Positions 37,083-51,300 of a stretch of DNA of 64,000 nucleotides are shown piece after piece (position 1 is the first letter of the stretch; every line of letters begins with the position of its first letter). The DNA lies in contig JAPTMU010000049.1 in NCBI GenBank assembly GCA_028583405.1, positions 743,407 through 807,406 of the forward strand, in the 5' to 3' direction. A program made the translations under genes and the position numbers. The notes under the pieces were generated by a model. It saw only the letters and a program-made list of their open reading frames with translations. It searched no databases and was not told the DNA's origin. This DNA comes from Pogonophryne albipinna. Taxonomy: Eukaryota > Chordata > Actinopteri > Perciformes > Artedidraconidae.

Positions 37083-37610
37083 TGCTGTACATTACATTAG
37101 AATACATTGCATTTAGCTGACGCTTTTATCCAAAGCGACTTACAATAAGTGCGTTCGACCAACACAATACAAACTTGAAGAAAACAGAATCATAAAGTAC
37201 ATCAGGTTTCATAAAGCAAAAACATTTCAAGTGCTACTCAACTGGCTTTAGGTAAGCCAGCTCTTTATTAGTATATAAGTGCTTTGTTAATAGTTCTATT
37301 GCTCGAAGTGGAGTCGAAAGAGATGAGTTTTCAGTCTGCACCGGAAGGTGTGTAAGCTTTCTGCTGTCCTGATGTCAATGGGGAGCTCATTCCACCATTT
37401 TGGAGCCAGGATAGCAAACCCACGTGTTTTTGCTGATGGGAACTTGGGTCCCCCTCGCAGCGAGGGTGCAGCGAGCCGTTTGGTTGATGCAGAGCGGAGT
37501 GCACGTGCTGGGGTGTACGGTTTAACCATGTCCTGGATGTAGGAAGGGCCAGATCCATTCGCAGCATGATACACATGTCTTGTTGCATAGTTTACATCAG
37601 CTTTGGGTGG
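37083..37610 (-). mobile_element. 5'-truncated L2/CR1-like LINE, minus strand
   Basis: The conserved 3'-tail motif (GCTGACGCTTTTATCCAAAG, 37119 onward) is followed, reading on the minus strand upstream, by the end of a reverse-transcriptase ORF. This arrangement identifies the last about 0.5 kb of a LINE. Confidence 0.78.
37296..37574 (-). pseudogene. LINE reverse-transcriptase ORF, extreme C-terminus
   Basis: The frame contains ALRSASTKRLAAPSLRGGPK, then SAKTRGFAILAPKWWNELP and IDIRTAESLHTFRCRLKTHL, ending FRLHFEQ. This is the characteristic terminal motif (FxxLAPxxWNxLPxxIRxAxSLxxFKxxLKTHLF) of L2/CR1-group ORF2 proteins. The catalytic YxDD region is not present because the copy is 5'-truncated; the frame's start codon is fortuitous. 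It is an inactive relic. Confidence 0.85.
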
Positions 37611-38021
37611 TAGATACTGTAAGAATTAATGCAGAATGGTTTACTATGCTGGCTGAAGAGTGTTGATTCCCAGTGGTTTCATAACATTCAGAACCAACCA
37701 TAACCAACACATATCACTGACTGGGTCAGAGTGCCAGTCCGTCCCTGCTGGTATTATTATTCTGTAGCAGTTCAGCCAACATTAAATTCAAAACACTAAT
37801 ACTCCATATATGTGTTGACCCTTTCCCTTTATGTGTGGTAACCTCTGGTTTTAAGGGGCAGGCTGGCCAAAGGAAATATAATAACAATAACAATAATAAT
37901 ACTTTATTTGTATAGCACCTGTGTAGCACCTGTGCTTTACAGAAAACACAACAACAATATTAAAATAATATTACAATTAATACAGAACAAGACAAAACAT
38001 CTACAGTGATAATATGTTTTT

Positions 38022-38799
38022 AACATTATTCAGACTCAGCTCTCTGAACTAAAGCTTCTTTTAAATGTTGATAAAACCAAGGTAATGCTCTTTTCTAAAG
38101 CTAAAAAGACACCAGAGCCTGTTTTAGATATTGTAACTACTCAAGGAATAAAACTTGAAGTGGTTACCTGTTACAAATACCTAGGTATCTGGCTTGATGA
38201 TTGTCTCACTTTTAAACGTCATGTCAATAACCTGCTTAAAACACTGAGGGTTAGGCTAGGTTTCTTCTACAGGAACAAGTCCTGTTTCTCGCTTGAGGCC
38301 AGGAAAAGGCTCTGTGACCTTTGTACCTGTGCTGGACTATGGTGATTTGATGTATATTAATGCACCTGCCAATTGCCTGGTCAAGTTAGATGCTGCGTAT
38401 CCCAGCGCACTAAGATTTGTGACAAACTGTAAAGCATTAACCCATCACTGTACCCTGTATGCAAGGGCTGGTTTGCTTTCACTAACTGTACGGAGGCTCA
38501 GTCACTGGTACATGTTTATATACAAAGCCATGTTAGGGAAACTTCCATCTTACATCTGCTCCCTGATCTCATGGAAAATTGTAAGTGGCTACTGCCTGAG
38601 ATCGAATGCTGTGGTTTTATTAAATGTGCCAACTGCTAGGACTGTCTTAGGGAAGACAGCTTTTAGATGCGCAGCTCCTCTGTCTTGGAATAGTCTGCAA
38701 ATTAAATGGAAACTGAACAATCTGGTGCCACTAAATGTTTTTAAAGCTCGGTTGGATGCTAGTCAATCGGAGGCTATTGGTACCTGTTTATGTGGATAA
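38022..38799 (+). pseudogene. LINE reverse-transcriptase C-terminal part, frameshifted
   Basis: The first frame (to about 38345) reads SELKLLLNVDKTKVMLF, then CYKYLGIWLDDCLTFKRHV. These match the LNxxKTKxMLF and KYLGxxLD motifs that follow the YADD active site in non-LTR reverse transcriptases. A frameshift near 38310-38330 moves to a second frame: PVLDYGDLMYINAP, then ALRFVTNCKALTHHC, LFIYKAMLGKLP-like text (here MFIYKAMLGKLPSYI), and the C-terminal TARTVLGKTAFRCAAPLSWN. It ends at a stop at 38797-38799, just before the UTR. The endonuclease and active-site regions are missing through 5' truncation. The copy is inactive. The clade is not certain. Confidence 0.85.
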
Positions 38800-38952
38800 T
38801 TATGTAAATTATGCTGTATGATGTCCTTTTGTTGTTCTATTTATGTTTTTATGTTTCATGTGGAACTACTTGAGCAGGTCTCCCTTGAAAAAGAGATCAA
38901 TGATCTCAATGGGATTTATCTGTATAAATAAAGGTTTGAAATGAAATGAAAT
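38022..38952 (+). mobile_element. 5'-truncated non-LTR retrotransposon with 3' tail
   Basis: It consists of the last third of a reverse-transcriptase ORF on the plus strand, then a short UTR with CTCCCTTGAAAAAGAGATCA, TGATCTCAATGGG and AATAAAGG, ending in GAAATG repeats at about 38952. The same tail occurs inside the hAT at 6709-6850. The 58-bp minisatellite starts about 30 bp after the tail. Confidence 0.85.
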
Positions 38953-38980
38953 GTTAAAATAAAACAATTTTAAAAAGATT

Positions 38981-39718
38981 GGTTGGGTTCGGTCTGAAGG
39001 GGAGGGGCTTAGATTGACCCTGGTGGTGGTGAATGGATAGCTGGGTTCGGTCTGAAGGGGAGGGGCTTAGCTTGACCCTGGTGGTGGAGAATGGATAGTT
39101 GGGTTCGGTCTGAAGGGGAGTGGCTTAGCTTGACCCTGGTGGTGGAGAATGGATAGTTGGGTTCGGTCTGAAGGGGAGTGGCTTAGCTTGACCCTGGTGG
39201 TGGTGAATGGATAGTTGGGTTCGGTCTGAAGGGGAGTGGCTTAGCTTGACCCTGGTGGTGGTGAATGGATAGTTGGGTTCGGTCTGAAGGGGAGGGGCTT
39301 AGATTGACCCTGGTGGTGGTGAATGGATAGCTGGGTTCGGTCTGAAGGGGTGGGGCTTAGCTTGACCCTGGTGGTGGAGAATGGATAGTTGGGTTCGGTC
39401 TGAAGGGGAGTGGCTTAGCTTGACCCTGGTGGTGGTGAATGGATAGTTGGGGTTGGTCTGAAGGGAAGGGGCTTAGCTTGACCCTGGTGGTGGTGAATGG
39501 ATAGTTGGGGTCGGTCTGAAGGGGAGGGGCTTAGCTTGACCCTGGTGGTGGTGAATGGATAGGTGGGGTCGGTCTGAAGGGGAGTGGCTTAGCTTGACCC
39601 TGGTGGTGGTGAATGGATAGTTGGGGTCGGTCTGAAGGGGAGGGGCTTAGCTTGACCCTGGTGGTGGTGAATGGATGGTTGGGTTCGGTCTGAAGGGGAG
39701 GGGCTTAGCTTGACCCTG
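38981..39718. repeat. 58-bp minisatellite (about 12.7 units)
   Basis: Units carry GGTCTGAAGGGGAGGGGCTT, AGCTTGACCCTGGTGGTGGT and GAATGGATAGTTGGGTTC. Period 58 bp was measured from successive GGTCTGAAGG starts (38991, 39049, 39107). Variants alternate GGTGAATGG/GGAGAATGG and GGGGAGG/GGGGAGT. Confidence 0.96.
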
Positions 39719-41902
39719 GATTCAGATGGACAGGAGGTGAAAAGGGCTGGAGGAGGGTTGCGTGAAGTCACCTGAAATGACAGCTGTCAGAGGGGGGAGA
39801 GCAGATTTAAAAGGTTTAACGGAGGGCTATGATAGGCTTGGAGAGAATAGAGCGAAATGATTGGTTAAGCTGGGGAGCGACGCCCCCGATCACTTATTGA
39901 GAGGAGAGAGAGTAGTAACATGGAAAAAGTAAATGAATGAGTAAAGAAGGTCTTCCTGGTTGAAATTTCGCTGAGCTTCATTTATGAGAATTGAAAGTTG
40001 ACCCAAATTAAAAGCCATATAAAAAAGATAGCCACTGTATCGAATAATAAAGTAACAAAAAAAAAGACATTTTCATATTAAAAAATGATGGTTTAACTAG
40101 TAATTGTAACAGACTGCCGGTATTATTATTCTGTGGCGGTTCGGTCTACATTCAATTCCAAACACCTAGACTCAGTTGACATCTGATTTATTGGCTGCTC
40201 ACATAAACTCAGTGTTAATACACCGTATCAAACATCTCTTTAACATTGTTTAATTTGCTCCCATTAAAACATCTGCTCCGACAACATGGCTTGATCCCTC
40301 GTTTTCCCGTCAATTAGTCACATCCTGCGCGTTCACGCCTTTTACAGTCGGCCTTTTTTCATGCTCTGCTTCAACAAAAGGGGTCAAGAGGAGGAGGATA
40401 AGGAAGGAGGATATGCAGGAATGTAGCTGTCGGTGACGCAGTGTTGATTTCTGTTCAAAATAAGTAGGAGTGGACGTATCTCTGGGATAATTCTCGCTGA
40501 GGGCCTCAACCTTTGCATGGTCGGTTCACTCAAATAACCAAATCAAAGTCAACTTTATTGTCAATCTTTCAGTTTGTGTGTATAGACAGGGAGAACAAAT
40601 GTAAACAGCAATGTCTGTTGAATATTTAAAGAAACAGGAATGGGTTTGAAATAGTGTTTGTTGTTTTTTTTCAACATTTAATCACCAGAAATGGAAGGGC
40701 TGCAACTCCATTATATTAGGAGTAAGGCAAACAGACAACCCTAACCCTAGTCAAAGTCAAAGTCAACTTTATTGTCAATCTTTCAGTTTGTGTGTACAGA
40801 CAGAGATCGAAATAACTTTTCCCACAATCCAGAATACAAGAATACAAATATACGTAAAAACATGTATAACCCTAGCTCCTCCAGTCAACATGTCGATGTA
40901 GTTTTGGGCAAGAAACTTAACTCCAAGTTGTTCTCGTTGACCACAGATGTGTGCATGTTAGTTCCCTTGAGCTAATGGCACCATGTACAGTATTGCCTCT
41001 GTTTGAATGTGTGCTGACATACATTTGTAAAGCACTTTCATGACTCGTAAAGACTTGAGAATTGCTATAATCTATTTACCATTCAAGGACAGAAATTGAA
41101 ATATCTGTATTACTGGAGAGAAACATGTGAGTCTGCAGTTTTGTTACTGCATCTCTCTAGAGAAGACAGCATTCACTAGTACAGTAAGTTACGAACACAT
41201 TTCCCCAAACACACATCTTAGTGTTTCTGGATGTGCTATCATTACCCAGCTCTGATGTCTCTGGCACTTTGTTTCTAATGTTGCCTGATTTGTAACTGGA
41301 GCCAAATTCAGAGGAAAGCTCAGTTATCTCTTATCTTGCAATGAGATCTTTCTCTGGGTTTTATCTGGTTCTCAATCTTAATCTCAGAACCATGCATCTC
41401 GTCTTTGTCATTTACTTTAGAGGGGAAGAAGCTCCAGTCTCCTGAAACTGAATTAATGTTGTATTGTTCACAATGCCTTGTCTTCTCCATGATGGTATGT
41501 TTGTGTTTTTATCATATTCTGTTGCTTTGACCTCTTAGCACGGCTTAGTACGGTATGGCTAGGCCTTGGTAGGCCAGGCTCACTTTATGCTGCGTTTCCA
41601 TTACAGTTTAGGAACTGGGGTAGTAACTATAGTAACGCAGTGTAGGCGGAGCCGTGACGTCATCTTCAATGCGAAACACAAAATCAAACATCAGCCGTTA
41701 GCTCTTAGCACTCAGAGCTCACAGCTCCTCATATCTGTTCAGAAACTAGACAAAAGTTAAACAAGTACAAACCACAGACTGCCTGTGTCATGGAGAATAC
41801 AGTCGCTGGTTTATTTATGTCTGTAGGCCGTTGTTGTGAGTGTGGACGGTCGGAGCATATACTGCGTTAGCTTAGCCGATCTCCATTCAGAAAACACGCA
41901 TT
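39719..41902. other. Unassigned DNA with LINE-tail fragments
   Basis: No gene seen. Two fragments with CAACTTTATTGTCAATCTTT followed by CAGTTTGTGTGTA lie at 40545-40590 and 40760-40800, reversed LINE 3' tails separated by about 215 bp. From about 41580 the text GCTGCGTTTCCATTACAG pairs loosely with GTGGAAATGCGCC near 43955, suggesting that the next element sits inside an older MITE. Confidence 0.5.
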
Positions 41903-42500
41903 TTAACCCTTGTGTTATGTTCACATTTCGCACCCTTTGGTAATGTTCGGGTCAAATTCACCCGGGACATATTTCAGGGTTTAAAAAAAATACAGAACTA
42001 AATTCAACGTGCACAATTCCTTATATATATTGTCTTTAACTCATTCCCCAACAATATAAATGAAATATATGATTAGTTTGTGAAAATACTCTTTGCTAGA
42101 TCAAATTTAACAATGGAAGTGTCCATCGCTTTTTGTGATAAAAATGTAATTTATGTTCAAAAAAAATACACTGTAATAAAAATGAAGTTTACATTTTGCT
42201 CATGCTTTTCTAGGACAAATGTCCTCATTAATGTTTATTATTTTTAATCTGTCATATAATAATCAAAGCCCTGAAGGAAATAAAGCAATTTAGCAGCAAT
42301 TGGAACACAAGAACCACATCCAAAAGTATTTGGTTGTGATATAGAGGGAATGAAACATCCATATAAATGACATAGAACAGATATAAACACAAAGCAAATA
42401 AAAACAATTAACAGTCACTATTCATAAATACAGTGTATCTGAAAAATATATTGATGAAGTGACGCTGCAGAACATCATGTGAGTCAATGGGCAGGTCCGT

Positions 42501-43039
42501 TTAGGAAACACATGATGTGCAGAACTTCTTCGTGTGTATAGCACAGATGTACTTGTTGCAGTTGCTGCATGTAGTCTGTGTCTTGGAGTCCTTTGAGGGT
42601 CCACAGACCTCACAGCTGGCTGTGGGGGTCCTTCAGCGGCTGGCTGTGGGGGTCTTCCAGAAGCTGACTGTGGGGGTCTTCTTGCGGCTGGCTGTGGGGG
42701 TCCTTCAGCGGCTGGCTGTGGGGGTCTTCCAGAAGCTGACTGTGGGGGTCTTCTTGCGGCTGGCTCTGAGTCAAGTTCATCTTCCAATTTGCTGTCAAAT
42801 TCTGAGTTTACCTCCACATTATCCTCATCTTCAGAAATGTCTTCCTGTTCCACTTCACCGTGTTCTTCTAATGCATTCCACTCACTCTCATCCATTATTG
42901 GCTCCAAGGCTCTGAGCAGAATATCTTTTGGCCATTTTGTTGGTAGATAATTGTAGTTCTGCACTACACTGTTACTACACTCCTCCGGCGTGCAGGTGCG
43001 AGGGGGGACAGTGTGAGAAAATGCTAAATGTTTATACAT
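42501..43039 (-). pseudogene. Gutted piggyBac-type transposase: acidic N-part, 24-bp repeats, Cys-rich C-terminus
   Basis: The minus-strand frame from ATG 43039 first encodes about 90 residues, becoming strongly acidic (EHGEVEQEDISEDEDNVEV). It then enters six 24-bp repeats encoding PPQPAA/PPQSASG peptides. In the main frame the end is meaningless, but one frame over, at 42501-42615, the DNA encodes CEVCGPSKDSKTQTTCSNC followed by NKYICAIHTKKFCTSCVS and a stop. This is the C-x2-C ... C-x2-C ... C-x4-H ... C-x2-C zinc module found at the C-terminus of piggyBac transposases. A frameshift in or next to the repeats separates it from the upstream frame. The central catalytic DDE domain is deleted. 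The upstream frame may not be transposase at all; the C-terminal module is the firmer call. A donor-like GAG|GTAAAC at about 42810 is noted but not trusted. Confidence 0.72.
42621..42764. repeat. 24-bp coding minisatellite (6 units)
   Basis: TGTGGGGGTC starts at 42621, 42645, 42669, 42693, 42717 and 42741. Three sub-types (CTTCAGCGG, TTCCAGAAG, TTCTTGCGG) form a 72-bp higher-order period. It lies inside the piggyBac-derived frame. Confidence 0.92.
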
Positions 43040-43149
43040 TTCTGGAAGATCTAAAATGTTTATAATGTTCTAGGATAGTTTTGTGTACCCACTACAAAGG
43101 ATAAAGATCAAGGGAAAACAGGATCAGGAACAGCTTCTCCATGCATATA

Positions 43150-43313
<164 letters not shown>

Positions 43314-43568
43314 TTTAGTTTGTGTGTTTCTGTGTGTTTTTCTCTGTCTGTCTGTCCTGGTATTGTATCCGGGTCAGATTGACACGAACCTCTTATGGCG
43401 GGTGGGCATTTTTTCATAAGTGGAGAAAAATAAAAACAATTCCACATGTCCTTCATAATAAATAAGCCCCGGCCATTGAGTTTCAGGTTGAACGAAAATA
43501 TCCTTATATTTTTTTTTATTCATTGAAAATGGAAATCGGGTCAATTTGACCCGAACACCACACAAGGG

Positions 43569-46098
<2,530 letters not shown>

Positions 46099-46704
46099 GC
46101 GAGCTTCCCCCAGACCAGTAATCCAAACGAAAATATCTTCCCTCCGTAGTATTTTGATCATTTGCTAATAACCAATCAGATCGATGGATTCCAGAGAAGA
46201 GGAAACTTTGAAGGCCTTTTTCTCAAAATGATGACTCGGTGACAGTCATTATATAATGTGACATATTTCGCTTAATATTTGGAGTACAAAAACAATCCTG
46301 ATATCATTAGAAAGCTAGGAATCTCCTCATTCCAACGGTGTATACAACAAATTAATAATCTTTTTATTAAAGCAAGAACACACCGGTGAGTTGGCTGTAG
46401 AAGTGTCAGAATACAATATAGATGTTGCTGTGTCAGAGTAAAGATGGAACATAGTAAAACAAATGTAATCGGGTGTATAATGTAAGACAACAGAACGATG
46501 TGACCTCAGAAAAGAAGAAACCGATATATTTAGGATCAGAAATGATTTTATCTATAGGAAAACCTTCCATTCATTCAGCACATCCAGGCAGCAGCCTATT
46601 CACCAACAGTGAAACACATGAGCGCACACTACTGTTTAAAAGAGCAGAAATAAAATCTGAGCTGACAGAAAACGCTCCATTTTAGTTTAACACACACAGT
46701 TTAA

Positions 46705-47099
46705 GGTGGGGGAGGTAAGTTTCAGAAACCGGCTCGAGTGCACTAAAATGTGAAAGTACACAGCCGAAAAGAATCCGCCCCTTCCTTCAGACTTCCTTAC
46801 AGAGCACCTCCTCCAACACACATGAACGCGCAATGCACGCCCAATGACGGCACGCCCAATGAGGGCACGAGATACATTTGTGCGTGCACGAGATGGAAGG
46901 CTGACAGACAGGGCGGCAATCCAATCCGTTTAGCCGATGTACTTTTTACAGTACTACAGCTTCCACAGATAACATTTTTTTATGGATTTATTGTCAAAGC
47001 ACTTCAGATATTCATTGCTATCGGGATGTTAAGAGCATTCCATGGAATATAACAAAAAGTGTATCTCGAGCCGGTTTCTGAAACTTACCTACCCCACCT
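46705..47099. mobile_element. TTAA MITE (family of 27922-28264), copy 1 of a tandem pair
   Basis: TTAA (46701-46704) then GGTGGGGGAGGTAAGTTT; the right end CTTACCTACCCCACCT is followed by TTAA (47100-47103). Compared with its neighbour it lacks about 65 bp (GTCAGCAGACTGGTGAAAGT block) after CATGAACGCG. Two different small frames in the pair are not conserved as protein. Confidence 0.9.
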
Positions 47100-47103
47100 T
47101 TAA

Positions 47104-47449
47104 GCTCCTCCAACACACATGAACGCGCACATGACGTCAGCAGACTGGTGAAAGTGGCCGCCTGTTGCTGGCGAGTCATTGAAGTACTGCTGCAATGCAC
47201 GCCCAATGACGGCACGCCCAATGAGGGCACGAGATACATTTGTGCGTGCACGAGATGGAAGGCTGACAGACAGGGCGGCAATCCAATCCGTTTAGCCGGA
47301 CCACAGCTTCCACAGATGACATTTTTTTATGGATTTTTTGTCAAAGCACTTCAGATATTCATTGCTATCGGGATGTTAAGAGCATTCCATGGAATATAAC
47401 AAAAAGTGTATCTCGAGCCGGTTTCTCAAACTTACCTAACCCACCTTTA
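47104..47449. mobile_element. Same TTAA MITE, left-truncated tandem copy
   Basis: It starts directly after the TTAA of the previous copy with GCTCCTCCAACACACATGAA, matching about 46807 onward, so it lacks the first about 100 bp. It ends CTTACCTAACCCACCTTTAA. Both copies end in TTTAAGCTC, which points to a tandem duplication, not two insertions. Confidence 0.85.
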
Positions 47450-48386
47450 AGCTCACACACACTATTTTATGAACTTATAGGTTCACCTGCTGAATTAAAA
47501 ACAGAACAAATGAAGCAAAGAATGTAAAAACCATAAAGCAGATTCAGGCAGTAGAAGTATTCACACTTAAAGTATTTTCCTACAGAACAGAACACAGAGA
47601 AGAGATAACAGCTGATGCTTTACAACAAACACTATGGTCTTTTCTAGGTTTTACTAGCATTAAAACCCTGCTAGTTATCCCCAATGTATAGAAAGGTAAC
47701 GGTAATCTGAGTACTGCTTACCTTTTTAATTGGATCCTGATTACATAGTTCCTGATTAAGAGTATAGGAAGGACTGGAGGAACTACTGTGTTGAATGCTC
47801 TATGTTCTTCCTCGGATGGTCAGCTTTTCATCCCCGGCGGATTTAACTGTCCTGCACCTGCCGGTCCGGAAAAGCACAGAAGGCATTTCCACCGTCTAAT
47901 TGGCAGCTTAGCTTTGCACTGCAGCGCCTTCCCTTATGTGTGAGGCGGTTATTCAGCCAGATGTACATGTTCTGCTGTGGACGCAGTTTCACGTCTCATT
48001 TTGACTTGCTCCATTTCTTTTACTTTTGCATGTTAGTGGACCTAAAATGTTCAGGTTGCAAAACAGATGCTAACCTTTTTGTCAGTGTGTTTAGTTCTCT
48101 TCCTCTCCTGATGGATGCCTTTGTTATTTATAGATGTGAAAGTGAAAGAAATGTCAGGTATGTGCCGCCCAGATTTATGCCGGTCAACATGTTCAGATTT
48201 AGATAACTTTATTGTCTATTCAATTGGAAATGTGTCCAAATTGTACAACAATCAACACATTTAAAATAAGGTGATGGTGTTGGTTGTATAAAGTTGTAAG
48301 AAGGATCCTTGGAGCTTGGAAAGGACGCTTAGGGTTGAAATGAGAAGATATGTGTGTGTGTGTTTGTGTGTGTGTTGGGGGGGGAT
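47450..48386. other. Unassigned DNA
   Basis: No gene seen. A LINE-tail-like ATAACTTTATTGTCTATTC lies near 48202 and a short GT run at 48351-48375. Confidence 0.5.
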
Positions 48387-48390
48387 TTAA

Positions 48391-51300
48391 GGTCACCTAT
48401 TGTGCAAAATCCTCTTCTTCATGTCTCTTCTACATCAACATGTGTCCCCTCTTCTTCATGTCTCTTCTACATCAACATGTGTCCCCTCTTCTTCATGTCT
48501 CTTCTACATCAACATGTTTCCCCTCTTCTTCATGTCTCTCATACATCAACATGTGTCCCCTCTTCTTCATGTCTCTTCTTCATCAACATGTTTCCCCTCT
48601 TCTTCATGTCTCATCTACATCAACATGTTTCCCCTCTTCTTCATGTCTCTTCTACATCAACATGTGTCCCCTCTTCTTCATGTCTCTTCTACATCAACAT
48701 GTGTCCCCTCTTCTTCATGTCTCTTCTACATCAACATGTGTCCCCTCTTCTTCATGTCCCTTCTTCATCAACATGTGTCCCCTCTTCTTCATGACTCTTC
48801 TACATCAACATGTGTCCCCTCTTCTTCATGTCTCTCATACATCAACATGTGTCCCCTCTTCTTCATGTCTCTTCTTCATCAACATGTGTCCCCTCTTCTT
48901 CATGTCTCTTCTACATCAACATGTGTCCCCTCTTCTTCATGTCTCTTCTACATCAACATGTGTCCCATCTTCTTCATGTCTCTCCTACATCAACATGTGT
49001 CCCCTCTTCTTCATGTCTCTTCTTCATCAACATGTGGGTCCCCTCTTCTTCATGACTCTTCTACATCAACATGTGTCCCCTCTTCTTCATGTCTCTCCTA
49101 CATCAACATGTGTCCCCTCTTCTTCATGTCTCTTCTTCATCAACATGTGTCCCCTCTTCTTCATGTCTCTTCTACATCAACATGTGTCCCCTCTTCTTCA
49201 TGTCTCTTCTACATCAACATGTGTCCTCTCTTCTTCATGTCTCTTCTACATCAACATGTGTCCCCTCTTCTTCATGTCTCTTCTACATCAACATGTGTCC
49301 CCTCTTCTTCATGTCTCTTCTACATGAACATGTGTCCCCTCTTCTTCATGTCTCTTCTACATCAGCATGTGTCCCCTCTTCTTCATGTCTCTTCTACATC
49401 AACATGTGTCCCCTCTTCTTCATGTCTCTTCTTCATCAACATGTGTCCCCTCTTCTTCATGTCTCTTCTACGTCAACATGTGTCCCCTCTTCTTCATGTC
49501 TCTTTTACATCAACATGTGTCCCCTCTTCTTCATGTCTCTTCTACATCAACATGTGTCCCCTCTTCTTCATGTCTCTTCTACATCAACATGTGTCCCCTC
49601 TTCTTCATGTCTCTTCTACATCAACATGTGTCCCCTCTTCTTCATGTCTCTTCTACATCAACATGTGTCCCCTCTTCTTCATGTCTCTTCTACATCAACA
49701 TGTGTCCCCTCTTCTTCATGTCTCTTCTACATCAACATGTTTCCCCTCTTCTTCATGTCTCTCATACATCAACATGTGTCCCCTCTTCTTCATGTCTCTT
49801 CTTCATCAACATGTTTCCCCTCTTCTTCATGTCTCATCTACATCAACATGTTTCCCCTCTTCTTCATGTCTCTTCTACATCAACATGTGTCCCCTCTTCT
49901 TCATGTCTCTTCTACATCAACATGTGTCCCCTCTTCTTCATGTCTCTTCTACATCAACATGTGTCCCCTCTTCTTCATGTCTCTTCTTCATCAACATGTG
50001 TCCCCTCTTCTTCATGACTCTTCTACATCAACATGTGTCCCCTCTTCTTCATGTCTCTCATACATCAACATGTGTCCCCTCTTCTTCATGTCTCTTCTTC
50101 ATCAACATGTGTCCCCTCTTCTTCATGTCTCTTCTACATCAACATGTGTCCCCTCTTCTTCATGTCTCTTCTACATCAACATGTGTCCCATCTTCTTCAT
50201 GTCTCTCCTACATCAACATGTGTCCCCTCTTCTTCATGTCTCTTCTTCATCAACATGTGGGTCCCCTCTTCTTCATGACTCTTCTACATCAACATGTGTC
50301 CCCTCTTCTTCATGTCTCTCCTACATCAACATGTGTCCCCTCTTCTTCATGTCTCTTCTTCATCAACATGTGTCCCCTCTTCTTCATGTCTCTTCTACAT
50401 CAACATGTGTCCCCTCTTCTTCATGTCTCTTCTACATCAACATGTGTCCTCTCTTCTTCATGTCTCTTCTACATCAACATGTGTCCCCTCTTCTTCATGT
50501 CTCTTCTACATCAACATGTGTCCCCTCTTCTTCATGTCTCTTCTACATGAACATGTGTCCCCTCTTCTTCATGTCTCTTCTACATCAGCATGTGTCCCCT
50601 CTTCTTCATGTCTCTTCTACATCAACATGTGTCCCCTCTTCTTCATGTCTCTTCTTCATCAACATGTGTCCCCTCTTCTTCATGTCTCTTCTACGTCAAC
50701 ATGTGTCCCCTCTTCTTCATGTCTCTTTTACATCAACATGTGTCCCCTCTTCTTCATGTCTCTTCTACATCAACATGTGTCCCCTCTTCTTCATGTCTCT
50801 TCTACATCAACATGTGTCCCCTCTTCTTCATGTCTCTTCTACATCAACATGTGTCCCCTCTTCTTCATGTCTCTTCTACATCAACATGTGTCCCCTCTTC
50901 TTCATGTCTCTTCTACATCAACATGTGTCCCCTCTTCTTCATGTCTCTTCTTCATCAACATGTGTCCCCTCTTCTTCATGTCTCTTCTACATCAACATGT
51001 GTCCCCTCTTCTTCATGTCTCTTCTACATCAACATGTGTCCCCTCTTCTTCATGTCTCTTCTACATCAACATGTGTCCCCTCTTCTTCATGTCTCTTCTA
51101 CATCAACATGTGTCCCCTCTTCTTCATGTCTCTTCTTCATCAACATGTGTCCCCTCTTCTTCATGTCTCTTCTACATCAACATGTGTCCCCTCTTCTTCA
51201 TGTCTCTTCTACATCAACATGTGTCCCCTCTTCTTCATGTCTCTTCTACATCAACATGTGTCCCCTCTTCTTCATGTCTCTTCTACATCAACATGTGTCC

